Positions 55,698 to 64,000 of a stretch of 64,000 nucleotides of DNA are shown here, in pieces. A model generated the notes under the pieces. That model saw only the letters and a list, made by a program, of their open reading frames with translations. It had not been told where the DNA came from and did not search any database. Each line of letters starts with the position of its first letter. The stretch's first letter is position 1. The translations under genes and the position numbers were made by a program. Origin of the DNA: Plasmopara viticola (Eukaryota; Oomycota; Peronosporomycetes; Peronosporales; Peronosporaceae); NCBI GenBank assembly GCA_001695595.3, contig MBPM02000022.1, positions 496,001-560,000 on the forward strand, written 5' to 3'.

Positions 55698-58409
55698 TTA
55701 GTAAATTTCCGCCATAATGTTCACCACAAGCGCTGTCCAGCCCGAAAATGGATGACACCGCTGCCCTTGGCCGTATCGACGTCCAGCATTAATGTCGCCA
55801 TTGTACTGCTCCCACAAGTATCCAGTGCGCTCGTACTCGGAGTAAACGTTAGCGATCACATTTAGTCGAAGCGCAGTATACACTGATGCAAACTGTGCTT
55901 GGAACGGACTCTTCGTATCGGGCTGTGCATAATAATGCAGCGCATCCAAAGCCAAATAATTGGCATTGAGCCAAATGGCTCCACGCCAGTACGGATTGTC
56001 GCCCGGTGCATTCTCTTGCTCATAAAATTGATCCTGGGTCGACAAGGACCGCAATCCAAACGGTGACCACAGATGCGTCGGGTCCGTCATCTGTTTGAGC
56101 AACGCAAGCAACTTTGGCGAATCAGGTGGAAGCACTTTCAGAAGAAGCGGAAAGACGCTGAGATAACCAATGTGCTTGACGTGTTGCAGCTTCGTCGTGC
56201 CTGGAACAAACACGGGCAGCATTTGCAAGCCACCGCGACCATCACCCAGCGGAAACATAAAATAAGGGTGACTATCTGGACACTTGACTTCTTTGGACTC
56301 GATCTGCTCAACCGGAGCCGTAGCATCAACTACTTGACCTTGGTTGTTACGGCAACGGATAGCGACCTGGTATTGGATCACGCCGTCTTCACTATGCTCT
56401 CCCACATCGAAATACGACTGCGCTGTCTCGTTCCAATGATGCTGGTCAAGTCCAGTGAGAAAGAGGGCCCTATTCGACTGGAAGAGCTGAATGTCAGCGT
56501 CCTCGCTGGCAAAGTCTGCAAGCTTGGACATGATATCGCTTGAGCGAATCATCCACGAGAGCAAGTCCACATGCATCTCCTTCTCGCTTGGAAATGATGC
56601 ACGTGGGTAATCATCCAAGCCTGACGACAAAGTGTTGGAAATCAGCTTTCCATCGTTGAGACGACGGCCACGCCAGCGAAAACTAGCGTCGTGTGGACCA
56701 ACTTGCGATGTTAAAAACCAGTGGTACCAACGCTTGAGAAATGGGTAAATTGTACGCACAAACTCCTTCAACTCCGTGTCCGAGTCTGTAGACTCATGCC
56801 TCAGCAACAGTTTTTCTACTGCCAGCAGCAAAGTAGGAGGATTTGCGTGTTCCACATGTTGCACAAGAAATTCGGCAGGCACACGACGACGCGCATCTTG
56901 GCCCAAAATCTGTTCGCGGGCAATGTAGCCATCCTCTTCCATCAATCCAAACCAGTGGGCGATGACATCCTGTGTAATATTGTGATTGAAAGCCGAGACG
57001 CCAATCTGGTGAAACCCTTCGTCCCATGCAAAACCACGAGGAAAAAAAGACCGCGACGGAACGGCTGTAAATAATGGTTTTATGGGCATTTCCACCACCC
57101 TCGCATTCTCTGGATCATGTTGCACGAGTGACCTCCCGTAGAAGAAACCCATGCCCCCAATCAAGTTACTAAAGGACGCCTTTGCAAAAGTGATCAGACT
57201 CTGATTAAATAACGTTTCATCCCCATCAACACTTGGCCACGTTTTTGTCGATAAGCGAAAAACGTGTTCAAACTTGTCGTCAAACTGTCGCGAACATTCC
57301 GCCACTTTTTCAGCAATAAAAGGGTCGACAGAACTCCTCACAACTTCAGCAGCACGGGACGAAACAGCTTCATTAAAAAGCACATTCAGTGTCACGTCGC
57401 CTTCCGCAAACGTATCAAAATCGACATCCACGATCGCTTGTACCACAACCAAAGTGCTTCCCTCTTCAAGAAAATCTTCGAGAACAATCTCCTTGTCTAT
57501 TTTCAAATCTGAAGCGTCCCGATCATCCGGGTGCCGAGCCAACGACACGAGTCGGTCCTTTACATTAATCACATTCGTGTCTTTCAGTCCAGCGTAGTGC
57601 AGCTCTACACCACGAACAGTCTGGCGTGTCTTCAGCTCCACTTGCATCTGAAAAGGAAACGGCGCAGTGTCCTCTGTCACCTTGTCACTTTCCCATCCTT
57701 CCGCCTGTAGCACCATCTGCACACACTGCTCGTCTTGCTCGCCACAGGGCGACAGCGTGGGCTCGGCAGTAACCTCTACTAAGTTTTGCAGCTTTTGTCG
57801 ACACAGCAAGTCCAAACTTTCGTCTTCGCAGCCCAAATCCACGTAAAAGAAGAGCGAAACCTTGTTCCTTTGCACTTGTCGACGACTCAATCGATCGTCC
57901 TTTGGTACTAAAGGAGCTGCTTGCACTCGAGCGGCCCATCCGTCAATCGCGTGCGTTTGCACCCGAACATAGCTTGTCGACAGCTCAAGGCGATTGAATT
58001 GGTCCTCTATCTTTTGGAGACCAAAAGTGGTCCCGTCGTGTTTCAACCAGCCGTAACGTTGTAGGTGATCTTCTTGACGACATTGGTGTCTGAGTTGGGA
58101 CACATCCTCCAATTGCGAACCCCAGAGTAGACCTGCCGACACAAAAGTGGGCGTCGTGCGAGATCGAATACCCAAATAAAGACCCGGACGGTACGTGCCC
58201 CATCGCAATCGGCTCATTGAGTTGGCTTGGGTCAATCGGGCAAGTGACTGGAAGTGTAAGGGCGCGGATATGGACGTCTCCGAGGACGTAAACTCATCGA
58301 TGGAACCATACAGAGTCGTGTACGTAGATAGTATTAATGCTACGAGCGAAGCGACCACGTAGACCAGCTTAAACGACCGTGCACTATCTTCGGCCGTCCG
58401 ACTGGCCAT
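55698..58409 (-). CDS. MOGS: Mannosyl-oligosaccharide glucosidase (glucosidase I, GH63)
   Basis: 903 residues from ATG 58409 (the frame is open 13 codons further, starting only at TTG). Removes the terminal alpha-1,2 glucose from Glc3Man9GlcNAc2 on new glycoproteins in the ER. Type II membrane layout: a short cytosolic tail, one helix at about 13-35 (FKLVYVVASLVALILSTYTTLYG), then the lumenal enzyme. GH63 hallmarks: SRLRWGTYRPGLYLGIRSRT near the N-terminus, FFPRGFAWDEGFHQ near 455, ARRRVPAEFLVQH, and the C-terminal YWRGAIWLNANYLALDALHYY, GYLWEQYNGD and HPFSGWTALVVNIMAEIY. The length fits the family. Divergently arranged with OST3/6 copy B. Confidence 0.95.
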   Translation of the reverse strand: MASRTAEDSARSFKLVYVVASLVALILSTYTTLYGSIDEFTSSETSISAPLHFQSLARLTQANSMSRLRWGTYRPGLYLGIRSRTTPTFVSAGLLWGSQLEDVSQLRHQCRQEDHLQRYGWLKHDGTTFGLQKIEDQFNRLELSTSYVRVQTHAIDGWAARVQAAPLVPKDDRLSRRQVQRNKVSLFFYVDLGCEDESLDLLCRQKLQNLVEVTAEPTLSPCGEQDEQCVQMVLQAEGWESDKVTEDTAPFPFQMQVELKTRQTVRGVELHYAGLKDTNVINVKDRLVSLARHPDDRDASDLKIDKEIVLEDFLEEGSTLVVVQAIVDVDFDTFAEGDVTLNVLFNEAVSSRAAEVVRSSVDPFIAEKVAECSRQFDDKFEHVFRLSTKTWPSVDGDETLFNQSLITFAKASFSNLIGGMGFFYGRSLVQHDPENARVVEMPIKPLFTAVPSRSFFPRGFAWDEGFHQIGVSAFNHNITQDVIAHWFGLMEEDGYIAREQILGQDARRRVPAEFLVQHVEHANPPTLLLAVEKLLLRHESTDSDTELKEFVRTIYPFLKRWYHWFLTSQVGPHDASFRWRGRRLNDGKLISNTLSSGLDDYPRASFPSEKEMHVDLLSWMIRSSDIMSKLADFASEDADIQLFQSNRALFLTGLDQHHWNETAQSYFDVGEHSEDGVIQYQVAIRCRNNQGQVVDATAPVEQIESKEVKCPDSHPYFMFPLGDGRGGLQMLPVFVPGTTKLQHVKHIGYLSVFPLLLKVLPPDSPKLLALLKQMTDPTHLWSPFGLRSLSTQDQFYEQENAPGDNPYWRGAIWLNANYLALDALHYYAQPDTKSPFQAQFASVYTALRLNVIANVYSEYERTGYLWEQYNGDINAGRRYGQGQRCHPFSGWTALVVNIMAEIY

Positions 58410-58637
58410 GGTATCCACGTGTAACACCTTAAGTCGGGCGTGTTGCAAGAATGTGGTATGCGCAGACTCTGTTTAGATAAGTATAGTATACTATATATTA
58501 GCGAAGTAATATTTCAAAAGGTAATTTTAAGATAATAGTCTTATTCCGAAGAGCTATGGAGCTCGAGCAATTTAATACTATTGCGGGTCTTTGATAAGGA
58601 AATTTACCCACGTGGCAAGTCTCGGGAGTAATAAAAC
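58410..58637. promoter_or_regulatory. Shared divergent promoter, glucosidase I / OST3-6 copy B
   Basis: 228 bp between the two start codons. The OST-proximal 75 bases (TTTGATAAGGAAATTTACCC, ACGTGGCAAGTCTCGGGAGT) are the same as before OST copy A. The ACGTGGCA word is an E-box/UPRE-like sequence (CACGTGGCA core), of interest for ER genes. Confidence 0.5.
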
Positions 58638-59763
58638 ATGGTGCGTGGTTATATACGCGTCCTGGCCCTGTTTGCGGCGCTGCTTCTAGCAGTGAGCTGG
58701 TCTGGGGCTGACGTCGAGGCCAAGAAAAGTTCCAAGAAGCAAGAAGCGCTTCTTAAGGGCAGCGAGAAGCTAGCGCATCTTCAGGGCCACGTGGAGAACG
58801 GTGTCATCCCGTTTACAAATGAGCTTTATAAGCGCTACGCCGCGCGGCCGGACCGGCCATATCATCTCGTGCTCCTGTTCACAGTGTCAGGAGCCAAGTT
58901 CAAGTGTGACACTTGCGGTAAAGTCTCGCCTGAGTTTGAATTACTGGGCTTGAGCTACGAAGCCGCCAGACAAGTCAAAGTAGACACCCGCGACGGCCTC
59001 GAGATTCTCTTTGGTGTTGTCGACTATGCGGTGAACGAAGACGTCTTTAAACTGTTCGACTTTACCTCTGCTCCCCACATCGTGTACGTGGCGCCGGACC
59101 GCTCCTTTGACACGGGGGAGCCCATGCCTGCAAAGATCAAAGTGGCGACGCAGAACTTTTATAACGTTCACTCTCAGAGCAACAATGCCGAGGCCTTGGC
59201 AGTCTTTGTGAAGCAACGTACGGGTTTTGACATTCCAGTGCAAAGGTCCAAGACCTTTCTCTACCTGCTCGTCGTTGCGGCGCTGATTTCGACTGCATTC
59301 ACAGCCAAGCTGGTGCTAACTCATTTGGACCGTGTGCTGGCCAAGCTTCGTCGCAAACAGCTTTGGATGACAGTCTCACTGCTGTTTTACGGACTTTCTG
59401 TGTCGGGGATGGTGTATTGCATCATCCGCAACCCGCCAGCGTATGCAGCTGATCGGGCCGGTAACGTTCAGTACTTTCATCCACAAGGCCGCCAGCAGTT
59501 TGTCTATGAAGGACTCATTGTTGGCGCATATGATGTAGTTGCCGCAATCTTTGTGATCCTTCTTTCGCAGTGGGCACTGTACGTGCGCAACCCGGTCGTG
59601 CGTTATCTCTCCATTGTTGGCTGTGCGCTGGGCTTCGTGCTCGTGTATCGTCAAATGACAAACGCCTACAAATTCAAAAACCGCTGGTACACGGGCTGGA
59701 TGGGCATCTAGACCAGCGAGACATCTTGCTTAGCTACCCGATCGTGCGAGTCGCGGGATCTAG
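58563..59763 (+). repeat. Inverted repeat arm B (OST3/6 locus)
   Basis: Near-perfect inverted counterpart of 52008-53207. Similarity ends at the GGGATCTAG motif after the stop and at GAGCAATTT before the promoter. Confidence 0.9.
58638..59711 (+). CDS. OST3/OST6-type oligosaccharyltransferase subunit, copy B
   Basis: 357-residue duplicate of 52057-53130 on the opposite strand, with the same signal peptide, CDTC redox motif (90-93) and four C-terminal helices. Substitutions relative to copy A: Val6 to Ile, Cys21-Phe22 to Trp-Ser in the signal peptide, Ala218 to Ser and Gln225 to Leu in or next to the first helix. It sits head-to-head with glucosidase I, and the PH-START gene follows on the same strand. 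Confidence 0.95.
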   Translation: MVRGYIRVLALFAALLLAVSWSGADVEAKKSSKKQEALLKGSEKLAHLQGHVENGVIPFTNELYKRYAARPDRPYHLVLLFTVSGAKFKCDTCGKVSPEFELLGLSYEAARQVKVDTRDGLEILFGVVDYAVNEDVFKLFDFTSAPHIVYVAPDRSFDTGEPMPAKIKVATQNFYNVHSQSNNAEALAVFVKQRTGFDIPVQRSKTFLYLLVVAALISTAFTAKLVLTHLDRVLAKLRRKQLWMTVSLLFYGLSVSGMVYCIIRNPPAYAADRAGNVQYFHPQGRQQFVYEGLIVGAYDVVAAIFVILLSQWALYVRNPVVRYLSIVGCALGFVLVYRQMTNAYKFKNRWYTGWMGI

Positions 59764-59962
59764 GCTATCAGCTAGCGGTAGTCTAGCTAAAGCTTTAATG
59801 TCGCTGTGCTAAGCGCAAAACAGCAGGTTTAGCCCAATTTTTGCCTCGGTTTTAGCCGTTTCCTTCTAAAACCTAGTCTTTGTATGACGACCATACCACC
59901 AAATACGCCGTCAGTCGCGCCACATAAACTCCTTGTCTCTGCTTCACCTCCCTGTTGACGTG

Positions 59963-62127
59963 ATGGAGGGCTGGCTCACGAAGCGTCGAGACCACATGAA
60001 TCTCATCTGGTGTATGTTTAACCGACTCGTATACCCTTACCTTTGCATCAGCGAAATTTACGAAAAGACTATTATTTGTACCAATATGTAGTGGATCGCT
60101 ACTTCCTCCTCGATGGCAATCAGCTTCGCTACTACCGTAAACGGGGCGACCCTGCGCCACGAGGGACCTACATTTTGACCGACGGATGTGTTGTCAGTCC
60201 TGTCTTCAATTCGGAGGAGAAACACAAGCACCACGGGCCGGTGTGGATGTTCCGCATCACGTTTGCAGTCGGCGACGCTGTGAGTGGCGAAAAATCATAC
60301 AAGAAAGATCGATTCTTGGATCTCGGAGCCAAGAGTGAGGAGAATGCCAAGGAGTGGAAGCGCGCACTAGAGAACGCCGTGCGCTCGTTGCGGGAGCTCG
60401 TGGCGCACCAGAAAAAGCTGAAGACCGACGCCGAAATCTTTCCCACGCCGACGCACGTGCCGAGGATGTTAAAGGCTGATGAAGACACTGTGACGCTGTT
60501 TAATCTCGACGCAGACAATGTGAAGGCAGAACAGGCGTGGTGGCTGGCTCGAGTCGAAGGCGGACTTCGCATCATGCAAGAATGTCCGCTCGGACCGAAT
60601 GTGGCCGCAAATCTGTACGCACAACACGCGGCTACAATGAACGGATTGATCTTCAATGCCTGTCTCGGTGCAGCACTGAGTTTCAGCACCATGTATTCCT
60701 TCGCGAACAACATGCTGGTGAGCTTCATGACAGCCCTCGTGGCCATTGCCGTGTGTTGCGCAGCCGTGACGCCGAAACAAGCGCCAGAAATCCCAAGTTT
60801 ACGTGTCTCGCAGGTCGTATACGGGTCCCCAACGGAAGCTTTTCGCTTAATCATGAACACTAAGCGATTCCAGCGATGGGATGCAGCAACAGCGACCATG
60901 CGTGTAATACAGCAGCTGGACGACCACGCGGACATTGTGTACGTGACGCAACGACCGACGCAATTGTGGCCCTTTTGGCAAAAAGCGCGGGACCTTGTGC
61001 TCATGCGCTACTGGCGTCGTGAAGAGGACGGATCGTACTTTGTCATGTACCAGAGTATCGACCATCCCGAGTGTCGGGTGCGGCACAATTACGTGCGTGC
61101 AAACTTTCTAGGTGGTGGCTTCGTAATTGCTCCCCAGCGTGTGCCAAGTGGATCGATCCGTACACTGGTCACGTATGTGCTTCGGTACGATCCGGGAGGT
61201 TGGTCCCGTATTTACCACCAACTTGGCATGGACGTGGATCTAGTCATGCCTATGCTGCGCAGTGTCGTGGGCATTCGGGATGAAATGAGCGCCACGGACT
61301 TTATCACGCCCAACGTCTCGATGGCACCTGCTGGAGACGGAAAGGGCTCGGAACCTGGTCAAGACGATGTTGTTGTGACGCATCGCGCAAGCGTGGACTC
61401 AACAGGTGTTGTACTGGGCATTCAGAAGCTAGCAACGAGCCTTCCAGAAAAAATGTGGGCTGAGCCTGACGCTTCTCTCTTTAGTGTCCGGGGACACAAT
61501 TATCTGACGGACAAGAAGAAGATCTCGTCGGCACCTGCAATGTTTCACACTGTGGGTGTGGATCTGCTGTCGTTCGAAAGTCCTGCAGAGAGGTACAACA
61601 TTCTGTCTCGTCCTGATAGTATCAGTCGCACCAGCTCCAAGTTTACATTTGTCGTTAACATGATCATCCCGAGTTCAGAGAACGTTTGCATGGTCTTTTA
61701 CTTTCAGCCTGTGCGTGACAATGTCTTTGAAGACGGCTCGGGCTTTTCAGAGCTGTTAAACGACTTTATTGACGGCGATGACCAATTTCGGAACTCACGA
61801 TTCAAGCTCATTCCAACAGTTGTCGAAGGCAGCTTCATTATCAAGCAGTCGGTCGGTTCCAAGCCCACACTGCTCGGAAATAAACTCAAGTGTCTGTACC
61901 ATCGTGGAGAAAATTATTTTGAAGTGGACATTGACATTTCGTCCAACTCGGTAGCTAACACGGTTGTTGGCATGGTGCAAGGTGTGACCAAGTCGCTTGT
62001 GGTTGACCTGGCGTTCCTGCTCGAGGCACAGTCCGACGAAGAGCTGCCGGAAGTCATCCTTGGTGCAGTGCGCATGCAACACGTTTCGCTTGACAAACCA
62101 CGTCGCATGCCAGCGCTCACGCCTTGA
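59963..62127 (+). CDS. PH-START-DUF1336 (EDR2-like) membrane protein (2 exons)
   Basis: Joined model: exon 1 59963-60011, intron 60012-60091 (80 bp, GTATGT...ATGTAG), exon 2 60092-62127; 694 residues. Exon 1 supplies the start of the PH domain (MEGWLTKRRDHMNLIW), continuing DRYFLLDGNQLRYYRKRGD; the open frame alone would begin inside the intron. Order: PH (1-~120), two adjacent helices (~195-245: IFNACLGAALSFSTMYSF, LVSFMTALVAIAVCCAAV), START-like lipid-binding domain (~255-420), then DUF1336/EDR2 C-terminal domain (~460-690: WAEPDASLFSVRGHNYL, FTFVVNMIIPSS, NVVEG-like TVVEGSF). Probable lipid sensing or transfer at a membrane. It is convergent with the CXC gene (143 bp between stops). Confidence 0.88.
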
Positions 62128-62270
62128 AAGTGCACGAACAGAGCATTTCTTACGCACTTGGGTCATCTGGCTCGTACTTGCTGGTCTACTGTACTTGCAG
62201 CAAGGGCTAATACACTTCTTCTTTGTCTTTTATTCTGCTACAAGCTCATTATACTTACTTCCTGGCAAGC

Positions 62271-63987
62271 TTACCTGAGAGTCGAGAGCACAGCAAAACT
62301 TGAGTCGCGCTCAATAGCTACCATTTGCGTGCGTGTTTTAGAGTCCACAACGATTCGCGGTTCGAGCTTAATCGGCGGCTTTTCTTGTAGTGTTTCCGCA
62401 GCATTCACCTCAGTCGGGATGAAGTTGGCGTGGTCCCACACGGTGTCACCCAAAGCAACTTGGTTCCAAAGGCAACTAACTAAACTTGCATTATGCAAGT
62501 CAGCGTTGGTAAGAAAGCCAAAAATTTTAGCGCTAACGTCGCTCTCTACAGGAACGAGCCTAGCTCCAAACAATGGCAGCACAAAGACCCGTTTCGCTAC
62601 ACTTGCGGCTGACAATGCAGCCTTTCCGACAACATTGCTTGTTTTGTCGTTACAAGCTTTGCGTTTCTTCAACAGTAGCAAGTTTTGCGCGCCACTTGTG
62701 CTACCCTCTCGTTGGATGTCACCATTTCCTCTTATCGGCGAAAGTTTTCGAGAGCGCTTAAGACCATTTCGAAGTCTTATTCGAGGCGAAGACGGTGCAG
62801 CGAATGGCATGGATTTTACCTGGCTACGCACTGAGGCATCACTTGAGCTACTGCCACGATTGGATGATAAAAGCCTTGATTGCGAAAGCTCACTACATCC
62901 TGGGGATGCCTTGAATGGAACTGACTGTTTAAAAGATTCACGATCAATATGCACACGCTTGCGGAAACCTCGAAGAACTGGCGATACAAAAGTCTCTTCG
63001 AGCTCGTTGGAAAGTGAACTTGTACCGATTGCAACTGCAGCTATCTCATCATTCGCTTGAGTACCTATTGGTGCCTGATTCTTACATTCCTGCATACACA
63101 AATAATAATATGGCACAAGCTTGTCAGTGGCGGGATGTAACATGGCGTGCAACAGCCTGAGAACGTACAATACAGCGACAATTTCCTCCGCAAGGAACAC
63201 CCGCCTGAAAGCACTCGCAATACTTTTTCTGACAAGCTGACTTCTTGCAGTGGCATCCGTGTTTGTGCATCTTTGTAGCCACGATGCTCGCACTCAGTGA
63301 CTGTTGTTGTCGGTGTTTTAAATGACTCGGTGGTGAAAGAAGGACGCTAGGTGAACCACAACTTCTTACAGACTTCAAGACGGATAGGCGACGGCCATTT
63401 GCTGGTGCAGGTGTTATGGTCGGTGTGGCGCCGATTTTAGGCTTGAAAGCGTTCGGATTTCTCTCGAGTCGCGACGCGATGGCTTGCTGTCGAAGATCCC
63501 CTGTCGTAGGGGTGTTTGCGCAGTTCAGGCAATTGCAGCTTGCGTCACAATAGCCACCGCTGGCGAAACACTCGCAATAAAGTTTAAGACACTTGGACTT
63601 TTTGCAATTGCACGGGGCCTTCTTAGGCTCTTTTGCTGAAATCACCATGTCTGCAGAGCTAAGCTGAGCTTTCGATACTGGCTGCAGCGACAACTGCATT
63701 GCAGTTGAGATTGCGACGGGTATCGGCGTTTGGGCCAGGCGATCATTGCAGGTGGACATATCGCTTTGATTTCCAGTGGCCGGTAATGACAAAGCGGACG
63801 TGGTTGAAGCTGTTGTTGTCACTCTTCGCTTGAGTTGCCTCACTGGTGTTGTCACCAAAGCCATTGCCTGTTGAACAGCCAGGAAAGATTCCTGTTTAAT
63901 ATTTGCTGATCGATTGATCTTCGGAGAGGGCATTGAGGCGCACTGTGCCGCTTTTCGCTTCTTTTTGGTGTTGGCTGGAGTTGTCAT
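62271..63987 (-). CDS. Tesmin/TSO1-like CXC (LIN54-type) protein with F-box-like C-terminus (2 exons)
   Basis: Joined model: exon 1 63987-63169, intron 63090-63168 (79 bp, perfect GTACGT donor, ATGCAG acceptor), exon 2 63089-62271; 545 residues. Two cysteine-rich CXC domains: residues 126-157 (PCNCKKSKCLKLYCECF...CNCLNC) and 245-277 (GCHCKKSACQKKYCECF...CRCIECKN). The second is completed only by splicing. The conserved RNPNAFKPKI linker lies near 176. These domains bind CHR-type promoter DNA in LIN54/TSO1 proteins that control cell-cycle or reproductive genes. A C-terminal segment at about 460-505 (DVSAKIFGFLTNADLHNASLVSCLWNQVA) resembles an F-box. The gene is near the window edge, so further 5' exons cannot be excluded. 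Confidence 0.9.
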
Positions 63988-64000
63988 TGGTAGGTTTGGC

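Noticed and set aside
60043..60091. N-terminus MHQRNLRKDYYLYQ of the PH-START frame
   Set aside because: It is read-through of intron sequence; the upstream 49-bp exon gives a proper PH start.

Overview
The window looks like nuclear DNA of an oomycete, most likely a plant-pathogenic Peronosporales species such as Phytophthora or a downy mildew. The evidence is: intron-poor genes whose inferred introns are only 49-88 bp with GT-AG ends; an oomycete-type initiator plus flanking promoter element (GCTCATTCT...AAATTT) just upstream of two genes; oomycete-style receptor-like TKL kinases; a Kazal inhibitor; and gene-dense blocks alternating with decayed Copia, LINE and LTR sequence. No rRNA, tRNA, CRISPR array or prokaryotic operon was seen.

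Layout. 1-25 kb is a repeat-rich accessory block built around three purple acid phosphatase (PAP) genes. PAP-1 and PAP-2 lie in a recent direct duplication with a 6,422-bp offset; PAP-3 is older and its 5' end is damaged or newly intron-bearing. Between and around them are three diverged LTR copies, a Copia gag-pol carcass, an old LINE carcass, and a young LINE family with one 1.15-kb copy and two 0.32-kb internally deleted copies, all with target-site duplications. 27-34 kb holds a Myb-like gene, an SH3-like-repeat/FAIM-like gene, a GPN1-type GTPase and a receptor-like kinase. 34.3-40.5 kb is gene-poor. 40.5-50 kb is compact: a second receptor-like kinase, a mitochondrial PPR-like protein, two tandem histidine acid phosphatases, a BTB/T1 protein, a Kazal protein and a four-helix membrane protein. 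50-60 kb is an N-glycosylation locus: glucosidase I (GH63) lies between two nearly identical inverted copies of an OST3/OST6-type oligosaccharyltransferase subunit. 60-64 kb holds a PH-START-DUF1336 protein and a tesmin/LIN54-type CXC protein with an F-box-like C-terminus.

Several gene models here join exons across introns that I inferred by hand: the SH3-repeat/FAIM gene, GPN1, receptor kinase 1, PPR, histidine phosphatase 1, BTB, PH-START and CXC. Each junction keeps the reading frame and restores family motifs, but none has transcript support here. Functional links: the PAPs and histidine phosphatases could release phosphate (secreted versus intracellular); OST3/6 and glucosidase I act one after the other on N-glycans in the ER; the two receptor kinases are probable surface sensors.
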